Positions 5,617 through 9,825 of a stretch of 9,825 nt of DNA are shown here, in pieces (within the stretch, counting starts at the first letter, position 1; every line of letters starts with the position of its first letter). The notes below the pieces were generated by a model, which was given only the letters and a program-made list of their open reading frames with translations, was not told the origin of the DNA and did no database searches. Both the position numbers and the translations under genes were made by a program. Origin of the DNA: Gudongella sp046224405 (lineage in GTDB: Bacteria; Bacillota; Clostridia; Tissierellales; Tissierellaceae); the NCBI RefSeq assembly GCF_046224405.1, contig NZ_JBJXRK010000047.1, forward strand, positions 1 to 9,825. Direction: 5' to 3'.

Positions 5617-6921
5617 TTAATTGCTAATACTCTCTATGTATTCCAGTGCTTTATCAAAGGGTTTTATTGGATGATCCCATATTTGATGACCAACACCTTC
5701 TAATTCTATAAACTCGTAATCCTTACCATATCTATCCATTTGATCAATAAATTCATATACCTGAGCTATTGGGCAATGCTCAACATCTTCTTTTCCGTGT
5801 ATCATTAAAAAAGGTATATCAACTTCATTTGCCCACATGGTTGCAGATCGTTTTACATATCCATCAAGATTTTCTGCTGGTGTTCCCAATCCGATAGTTT
5901 TCTCGTAAAAACGACTAGCTCCTTCATAGTAATAATAGTTGAATAGCAATGAGTATAGTCCTGACAAGATCGCACCACCTCTTACGCCTTCAATATGTTC
6001 TCTTGCCAGTAATAGAGCCATAAGGCCACCTCGAGACTCACCAATCAAATATATGTTATCAGCATCAACATAATCTAGGTTCTTAGCCAGCTCAATCATG
6101 TTTATTACATCATTTAGGTCTCCACCACCCAGCTCATCCTTGCCAATTGTTCCCCCTCTATATTGAGGTGCAATCACTACATATCCCTTTCTGGCAATTT
6201 CTGATAAGTTACCATCTCCAGTAATGGTTTCACGCCAATATTCATCTCCATATCCACCACGCAAAAATACAATAAGTGGAAGTTCAGTATTTTCATCGGC
6301 TGGTCTAGTCATATATCCGAAAACTTCAAGTCCATCACTCATATAGATAATTTTAGACATGACAATATCATCATGCTCTGCTCCTCCATCTATGAGTTGC
6401 TCATCTACTATTTTGCCGTTATCAATATGACCTTTCTCTTCTGACCACTTTACGATATCACTTTTATCCTTAACAAACCCATTAAAAATTTTGTCATCCT
6501 CTACATAAACATCCCAGTAATCAATAAATTCATATTCTTCGCCCGCTGAACTGATCAGTGTATAGGAAATTTTATACTCCTTTGTAGATAAAATATCAGT
6601 GTTCTGTATTTCATCCACCAAATATACATCTAGATCTGTATAATCTACAATATCCAACTCCTTGAAAATCATGGTGTAATGCTCAAACTCACCGTTGTAA
6701 AAAGTATTGTCATCCATTTTTGAAACCACATTTAGCCTATTTAGCTTTTTTTGAAAATACTCCTTAAACTCAAAAAGGTCCATGTCTTCATCTAACTCTT
6801 TAAGATCCAATATTGCTTCAAAAAATACCCTATCATCCTTTGTAGTTTCGCAACCGACAAAAAGCATTGCTACAATTAAAATAAGAATTAGTAATAATGG
6901 ACATTTTTTTAGATATCTCAT
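5617..6921 (-). CDS. Lipoprotein with C-terminal S9-type alpha/beta hydrolase domain
   Basis: This 434-aa protein starts with a lipoprotein signal (MRYLKKC, a hydrophobic run, then VGC with Cys24 as the lipidated residue), so it should sit on the outer face of the membrane. Residues 25-180 are acidic and match no family I recognise. From about 185 the protein is an alpha/beta hydrolase of prolyl oligopeptidase (S9) or acyl-peptidase type. It shows the RGGYG oxyanion loop (221-225), the nucleophile elbow GESRGG (Ser296), HGKEDVEHCP (Asp379) and EGVGHQ (His412). The triad is intact, so it is probably an active esterase or peptidase on an extracellular substrate. The ATG has a GGAGG SD with a short spacer. 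Upstream, across a 198-bp gap with repeats, is a zinc-ribbon gene. The hydrolase call is firm; substrate unknown. Confidence 0.88.
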   Translation of the reverse strand: MRYLKKCPLLLILILIVAMLFVGCETTKDDRVFFEAILDLKELDEDMDLFEFKEYFQKKLNRLNVVSKMDDNTFYNGEFEHYTMIFKELDIVDYTDLDVYLVDEIQNTDILSTKEYKISYTLISSAGEEYEFIDYWDVYVEDDKIFNGFVKDKSDIVKWSEEKGHIDNGKIVDEQLIDGGAEHDDIVMSKIIYMSDGLEVFGYMTRPADENTELPLIVFLRGGYGDEYWRETITGDGNLSEIARKGYVVIAPQYRGGTIGKDELGGGDLNDVINMIELAKNLDYVDADNIYLIGESRGGLMALLLAREHIEGVRGGAILSGLYSLLFNYYYYEGASRFYEKTIGLGTPAENLDGYVKRSATMWANEVDIPFLMIHGKEDVEHCPIAQVYEFIDQMDRYGKDYEFIELEGVGHQIWDHPIKPFDKALEYIESISN

Positions 6922-6972
6922 AGATCCTCCAATCTAATGGTTAATACAAAATCACCAGATTCTCTTTTTTCT

Positions 6973-6983
6973 CCAGGTACTGG
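6973..6983. repeat. Short palindrome CCAGGTACTGG (partner at 7059-7069)
   Basis: CCAGGTACTGG is self-complementary outside its centre (CCAG...CTGG) and is followed by TT. A near-identical unit occurs at 7059-7069, with a different palindromic repeat (7003-7031) between the two. This gives a row of small hairpin-capable units in the gap between the zinc-ribbon and hydrolase genes. Confidence 0.5.
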
Positions 6984-6996
6984 TTGTTGTCTTCAA

Positions 6997-7041
6997 TCAT
7001 GTATAGGACAAAGAACCTGTCTTCTTGTGCTCTTTTTTCAT
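6997..7041 (-). pseudogene. Fragment copying the start of the three-helix membrane protein gene
   Basis: The minus strand reads ATGAAAAAAGAGCACAAGA at 7023-7041, 19 nt identical to the first codons (MKKEHK) of the gene starting at 5009. Similarity continues upstream through a GGGAG SD, AAAAG spacer and AGAAC/TCC blocks. After six shared codons the reading frame runs into the palindromic repeat and stops after 14 codons (MKKEHKKTGSLSYT). The best reading is a truncated paralogue or a duplicated translation start cut off by the repeat. A translated 14-aa peptide is possible but not supported further. Confidence 0.45.
7003..7031. repeat. Palindromic repeat, copy 1 (partner at 8978-9006)
   Basis: The core GGACAAAGAACCTGTC is an imperfect inverted repeat (GGACA/TGTCT). 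The first 29 nt from 7003 match the copy at 8978 at 25 positions. It lies in the 198-bp gap between the zinc-ribbon and hydrolase genes. It resembles, from memory, dispersed GGGACAGGTTC...GTCCC palindromes of Firmicutes, often linked to IS200-like (RAYT) transposases; no transposase is in this window. Confidence 0.55.
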
Positions 7042-7058
7042 CTTTTCACTCCCTCGGA

Positions 7059-7069
7059 CCAGGTTCTGG
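7059..7069. repeat. Short palindrome CCAGGTTCTGG (partner at 6973-6983)
   Basis: This differs from the unit at 6973-6983 at one central base and is likewise followed by TT. Together the two bracket the fragment and palindromic repeat at 6997-7041. It may be part of a composite repeat like bacterial interspersed elements. Confidence 0.5.
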
Positions 7070-7119
7070 TTTTTAACACATCCTTTAGAATTATCATACC
7101 CAACTTAATTGTAAAATAT

Positions 7120-7344
7120 TCAATCATTCTCCTCACACATGTCAATTATCATCTTGCTACATGTATTGCACTTATTCGCCTGCACTCTTGGTCTACCGGC
7201 AGGACTATCTTCACCCAACTTGATTCCACCAACTGCCCAAAGCCCAAGAACTAAATCCTTTTCTTCAGGTAACCATTTCAAAGCATACCTGTCACCATAG
7301 ATATAGCCTCTTACCATCTCTTCACCACAAAAAGGACATTGCAT
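7120..7344 (-). CDS. Small zinc-ribbon protein (DUF6487-like)
   Basis: This 74-aa cytosolic protein begins MQCPFCGEEM and has a second CNTC motif: Cys3, Cys6, Cys59 and Cys62 form a likely zinc-ribbon site, with Cys70 extra. The CPFCG...GYI...W......C..C layout is that of the DUF6487 family, whose function is unknown. The ATG is preceded by GAGGTGG at 6 nt. It is the first gene after the promoter at 7423-7431 and lies 198 bp upstream of the hydrolase lipoprotein, perhaps on the same transcript. A role in protein or nucleic acid binding is possible for such ribbons but not shown. Confidence 0.82.
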   Translation of the reverse strand: MQCPFCGEEMVRGYIYGDRYALKWLPEEKDLVLGLWAVGGIKLGEDSPAGRPRVQANKCNTCSKMIIDMCEEND

Positions 7345-7422
7345 ATATGACCACCTCTCTTAAGTCTCTGTTCTTATTTAATCATTACTGCATCATAGAT
7401 GATTAAAACTCTATTTTACAAC

Positions 7423-7431
7423 ATTATAACA
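7423..7431 (-). promoter_or_regulatory. Extended -10 promoter, module copy A
   Basis: The minus strand reads TGTTATAAT, a perfect -10 with the extended TG, and lacks a clear -35. It lies about 75 bp upstream of the zinc-ribbon start. The same motif with conserved flanks (19 of 21 nt identical over 7421-7441 against 9689-9709) precedes the 88-aa gene, supporting a functional promoter. Confidence 0.6.
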
Positions 7432-7484
7432 CTAAACCAGTGCAGTTCTACCATCTACATGGAAAATCCTGAAAAATTACATGC

Positions 7485-7518
7485 AAAAGGAGCAGTCACA
7501 TTATCTTGTGATTGCTCC
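7485..7518 (-). terminator. Rho-independent terminator after the esterase gene
   Basis: Arms 7489-7500 and 7507-7518 pair over 12 bp with one G-U and a 6-nt loop. On the minus strand TTTT follows (7485-7488). It lies 26 bp beyond the esterase stop and is the likely end of the 9597-7545 operon. Confidence 0.8.
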
Positions 7519-7544
7519 ATAAAGTCTTATACATACCTTCACTA

Positions 7545-8330
7545 TCAATCAAGCCCGAACAGGTGAATCAAGGGCCAATGGACTCTTCTTTGCCAATCGG
7601 TTTCCGTATGGGCTGCTCCTATGATCCAATGGGCCTCGATATTGCCTCTTGATCTGTCGCTTTTAGTTAAAATACGCTCAACAACCTTATCAAAGGACCT
7701 GTCCAATCCCCCTTCTTTGGTTCCCATATCTATCCATATGCGGCTATTGGCAAGGGCATCCTGGTAAATATCCACAGTATTGATATTTGCCCTTGTCCCC
7801 CACCAGAAAGACGGGGATATGATTCCAAGCCTTCCAAACACATGAGGATTCCTAAATCCAATATTGAAGGTCACAAGCCCTCCCATTGATGATCCCATTA
7901 GACCAGTATCCTCTGGACCGGTCAATGTCCTGAAGTTTTCATCAACAAAAGGCTTGAGCTCTTCAATAAGAAACCTTTCGTAGAGCTTACCCTTACCCAT
8001 TATTCTCTGTCTTTTAAACCTGCCGTTCACATGGGCATACTCGCTCAGTCTATCCTCCTGCATATTGTCTATCCCAACAATTATAAGCTCTCTGATCATC
8101 CCCCTGCTGACCAGCTCATCATGGACTTCATGAACTGTCCACCCTACGCCTGCATAAGCTCTTTCACCGTCAAAGACATTCTGACCGTCGTGCATGTAGA
8201 GTACAGGGTAGGACTTCTCGTTGTCTTCATAATAGCTTGATGGAATATATATGTTGATTTCCCTATTGTTTTCTAGATTTCTTGAGGGAAAATCCTTGAT
8301 TGTTATCATTCGCTCATCAATGTCAATCAT
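7545..8330 (-). CDS. Fes-type alpha/beta hydrolase (esterase family)
   Basis: This 261-aa cytosolic enzyme belongs to the enterochelin esterase-like (esterase D / Fes, COG2382 and COG2819) group. Family marks are REINIYIPSSY near the start, YPVLYMHDGQNVFD (41-54), the elbow GSSMGG with Ser148 as nucleophile, ISPSFWW (171-177) and AAHTETDWQRR with His241. Asp201 in WIDMGTKEG is the likely third triad residue. No signal peptide or siderophore-binding N-domain is present, so a siderophore role is unlikely. Relatives hydrolyse diverse esters. GAGGAG lies 8 nt before the ATG. An extended -10 promoter at 8360-8368 may drive it separately, but it also follows the reductase by only 42 bp. A terminator follows. 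Confidence 0.9.
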   Translation of the reverse strand: MIDIDERMITIKDFPSRNLENNREINIYIPSSYYEDNEKSYPVLYMHDGQNVFDGERAYAGVGWTVHEVHDELVSRGMIRELIIVGIDNMQEDRLSEYAHVNGRFKRQRIMGKGKLYERFLIEELKPFVDENFRTLTGPEDTGLMGSSMGGLVTFNIGFRNPHVFGRLGIISPSFWWGTRANINTVDIYQDALANSRIWIDMGTKEGGLDRSFDKVVERILTKSDRSRGNIEAHWIIGAAHTETDWQRRVHWPLIHLFGLD

Positions 8331-8359
8331 TCTTTCAACTCCTCGCTGTTAATTGGCTA

Positions 8360-8368
8360 ATTATAGCA
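8360..8368 (-). promoter_or_regulatory. Extended -10 promoter-like site before the esterase gene
   Basis: The minus strand reads TGCTATAAT about 30 bp before the esterase start, within the 42-bp gap after the reductase gene. A TTTCAA at the 17-bp spacing is a poor -35. It may allow internal expression of the esterase. The short distance to the start would leave a leader of about 20 nt. Confidence 0.35.
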
Positions 8369-8372
8369 TATT

Positions 8373-8942
8373 TTAACATTCTTTGAAATCAAGTGGTAGT
8401 GTATGGTATTCTCTCCTAATATAAGTGAGCTCAACCATACCATCAATAACTTTTGTTTCTATTAGTTTAAGTTGAATCTCTGGATTTTCATCCAAGAATA
8501 GCGGAATGCCAGCGCCTAAAATAGTTGGTATTATTGTTATAACATACCTGTCTAATAGATTTTGTTTAAAAAACTGGTCCAGCAGCCTTCCACCACCAAC
8601 AAGCCAAATATCCTTCCCCGGCTGGCTTTTTATTTTTTTAATAAATCCAACAATATCCTCTGATATGTACTCTACCCTATTGTCAGCTACATGATTTCTA
8701 CTTGTCGCTACGTAACATTTCTTTCCCTCATATACCCAAGCCCCAGGAGAAAGTTCATTAACAACTTGTTCATACGTAGTTCTGCCCATAACAACTGTAT
8801 CTATTGAGCTGTAAAATTCATTGAAACCAGAATCCAAATCAGAATCTCCGCTTTCGCCACCCAACCAGTCAACTGCACCATTTTCCCTTGCGATATACCC
8901 ATCTAAGCTTACAGCAATATACAGAACTATATCCCTCTTCAC
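8373..8942 (-). CDS. Dihydrofolate reductase family protein (RibD C-terminal type)
   Basis: This 189-aa protein belongs to the RibD_C/DHFR-like superfamily, NAD(P)H-dependent reductases related to YwjB and YyaP. It shows the N-terminal strand and motif AVSLDGYIA (10-18), VVMGRTTYE (50-58), the nucleotide-binding IWLVGGG (112-118) and IIPTILGAGIPLF (137-149). Length is normal for stand-alone members. The start is a GTG at 8942, with GGGAGG 8 nt upstream. The frame stays open to 9089, but that extension overlaps the zinc-ribbon gene, crosses a repeat and matches no part of the family. The substrate is unknown: the group is often annotated as riboflavin or pterin reductase, but no riboflavin genes are nearby. 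It is probably in an operon with its neighbours. Confidence 0.88.
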   Translation of the reverse strand: MKRDIVLYIAVSLDGYIARENGAVDWLGGESGDSDLDSGFNEFYSSIDTVVMGRTTYEQVVNELSPGAWVYEGKKCYVATSRNHVADNRVEYISEDIVGFIKKIKSQPGKDIWLVGGGRLLDQFFKQNLLDRYVITIIPTILGAGIPLFLDENPEIQLKLIETKVIDGMVELTYIRREYHTLPLDFKEC

Positions 8943-8977
8943 AAGCTCATCCTCCCATGATTTTCTAAAGCTGGAAC

Positions 8978-9006
8978 ATAGGACAAATAACCTGTCTCTT
9001 TGTACT
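8978..9006. repeat. Palindromic repeat, copy 2 (partner at 7003-7031)
   Basis: The core GGACAAATAACCTGTC matches copy 1 with one change, and 25 of 29 nt agree overall. It sits in the 79-bp gap between the double zinc-ribbon gene and the GTG start of the reductase. Its translation into an apparent N-terminal extension of the reductase is an artefact of the open frame. Confidence 0.55.
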
Positions 9007-9021
9007 TTGAACGCCAGTATG

Positions 9022-9297
9022 TTACTTTCTTCCATAGTCATACTTGCAGTATGGACATTTTGGATAGTCTTTATCATGAACTCTTCCACAGCTGGGGCAC
9101 TTGATCTTTGTAATCAGCTCATCCTTATGGTGGTAAAACTCAAGTTTTCCACATCCAAGGCACTGGTGTACATCAACCTGTATACCATTTGGAACCTTTC
9201 TCATCATAAGCATCTCAGGTTCACCAATTCTCAGTACAAGGTCTTTCACCATCTCCATTTCACTTCCACATCTCAAGCATTTCATCTCATCTTTCAA
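9022..9297 (-). CDS. Small protein with two zinc-ribbon motifs
   Basis: This 91-aa cytosolic protein carries four CxxC pairs: Cys7/Cys10, Cys46/Cys49, Cys67/Cys70 and Cys81/Cys84. The first two pairs bracket a strand-rich segment (VQVDVHQCLGCG-type ribbon). The last two form a compact rubredoxin-like knuckle, CPSCG...CPYC. Two zinc ions are likely. I do not recognise a named family. The start is a TTG at 9297 with GGAGGG 6 nt upstream; the ATG at 9285 would be 18 nt from that SD, too far. It lies 33 bp after the 88-aa gene and before the reductase, so it is probably the second gene of the operon. Confidence 0.78.
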   Translation of the reverse strand: MKDEMKCLRCGSEMEMVKDLVLRIGEPEMLMMRKVPNGIQVDVHQCLGCGKLEFYHHKDELITKIKCPSCGRVHDKDYPKCPYCKYDYGRK

Positions 9298-9330
9298 TGA
9301 TATCCCTCCAGAATCTCCCTAAAAATTGTC

Positions 9331-9597
9331 TTATACCCTTGTCTTGCCAACCAGCATTGATGCTTTATTGAAGTCCTTCTTGTGCACATAAAATATGTAT
9401 TGATAATTTAGTTCCTGTTTTTGTCCATAGGATCCAGCCCTGCTTCTGGTTCCGCTGGAAAATGGTGATGAGGACATCCTGTTTATGGTCTTTATATGGT
9501 AGTCAATATTGCTTCTTGTTAAAGCTATTCGGATATTGCTCTGTTCTTTCATCGAATAGACGCTGCAAAGTTCCTTGCGATTGAAAATTGTAATCAT
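9331..9597 (-). CDS. Conserved hypothetical 88-aa protein
   Basis: This 88-aa soluble protein starts MITIFNRKELCSVYSMKEQSNIR and ends with YIFYVHKKDFNKASMLVGK. It is an alpha/beta pattern with a Ser/Gly/Arg-rich middle (SSSPFSSGTRSRAGSYGQ, about 42-59). It recalls uncharacterised clostridial proteins with the same IFNRKEL and YSMxEQ start, but no function is known to me. The fold order of strand, helix, strand, loop, strand, helix is loosely like DUF2007 signal-transducing proteins; this is speculative. The ATG is preceded by AAGGAGG with a short spacer. It is the first gene after the promoter at 9691-9699, 33 bp before the zinc-ribbon gene. Confidence 0.75.
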   Translation of the reverse strand: MITIFNRKELCSVYSMKEQSNIRIALTRSNIDYHIKTINRMSSSPFSSGTRSRAGSYGQKQELNYQYIFYVHKKDFNKASMLVGKTRV

Positions 9598-9690
9598 AGG
9601 TCCTCCTTATTTATGATTTCTTATATATTGAAATGATTTCTAATTACATCAATCCACTTTAGAAAAATAATTTGAATTCCTGTTTAAAAC

Positions 9691-9699
9691 ATTATAACA
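9691..9699 (-). promoter_or_regulatory. Extended -10 promoter, module copy B
   Basis: The minus strand reads TGTTATAAT about 95 bp upstream of the 88-aa gene, with no consensus -35. It should drive the four-gene unit down to the terminator at 7485-7518. Sequence around it and upstream (ATGGTA box, CCAT block) matches module copy A at 7423-7431. Confidence 0.6.
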
Positions 9700-9777
9700 T
9701 TAAATCAGTTTATCTATACCATTTTTATGGAAACAGTGAATTAATCTCCAGCAAAATTACAATGGGATGGAAAACAT

Positions 9778-9814
9778 AAAAAAGGAGCAGGCTCTGTTTT
9801 ATGAGCTTACTCCT
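9778..9814 (-). terminator. Rho-independent terminator of a gene beyond the right edge
   Basis: Arms 9783-9794 and 9803-9814 pair over 12 positions with one mismatch and one G-U around an 8-nt loop. On the minus strand a run of T (9778-9782) follows. No gene in the window lies upstream of it, so it ends a minus-strand gene located past 9825. Confidence 0.75.
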
Positions 9815-9825
9815 GATAGCTTTTC

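Noticed and set aside
8943..9089. N-terminal 49-residue extension of the reductase from a GTG at 9089
   Set aside because: It overlaps the zinc-ribbon gene, includes the palindromic repeat, lacks family similarity, and a GTG at 8942 with GGGAGG 8 nt upstream gives the normal length.
8821..9300. 159-codon plus-strand frame spanning three features
   Set aside because: It runs opposite the reductase, a gap with a repeat, and the zinc-ribbon gene; a single real gene cannot mirror these by design, and no motif is present.

Overview
The window looks like chromosomal DNA of an anaerobic, low-GC Gram-positive bacterium, most likely an amino-acid-fermenting member of Clostridia or Tissierellia. The reasons are A+T-rich gaps, strong purine Shine-Dalgarno (SD) sites (AAGGGGG, AAAGGAGG), intrinsic terminators, and a catabolic operon built around a beta-keto acid cleavage enzyme. 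Genus is not resolved. Every credible gene lies on the minus strand, so transcription runs from high to low coordinates.

Region 1 (1-4213) is a tight four-gene operon in the order DUF3870 protein, SLC1-type symporter, class III aminotransferase, BKACE-family (DUF849) enzyme. Gaps are 21-37 bp and a terminator lies at 24-60. The simplest reading is uptake of an amino acid, transamination to a beta-keto acid, and cleavage with acetyl-CoA to acetoacetate plus an acyl-CoA. Position 14 of the BKACE and the substrate-arginine position of the symporter both differ from the best-known relatives, so the substrate is probably neither free glutamate/aspartate nor the classical lysine intermediate. Upstream are a good promoter (4151-4179) and, about 80 bp on, a strong terminator (4028-4069). 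That is the layout of an attenuated leader or a small RNA.

Region 2 (4214-5616) holds a PPC/DUF296 protein, a three-helix membrane protein of unknown function, a DUF4177 protein, and a 317-bp gene-free stretch with a promoter-like site and a diverged direct repeat.

Region 3 (5617-7484) holds a lipoprotein with an S9-type hydrolase domain and, upstream, a small zinc-ribbon protein. Between them lies a mosaic of short palindromes plus a fragment that copies the translation start of the Region 2 membrane protein.

Region 4 (7485-9825) is a second accessory operon: an unknown 88-aa protein, a double zinc-ribbon protein, a DHFR/RibD-type reductase and a Fes-type esterase, ending at a terminator (7485-7518). 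Regions 3 and 4 are each preceded by a related intergenic module with the same extended -10 promoter and a similar terminator. They may be related or co-regulated units. A further terminator at the right edge belongs to a gene outside the window.
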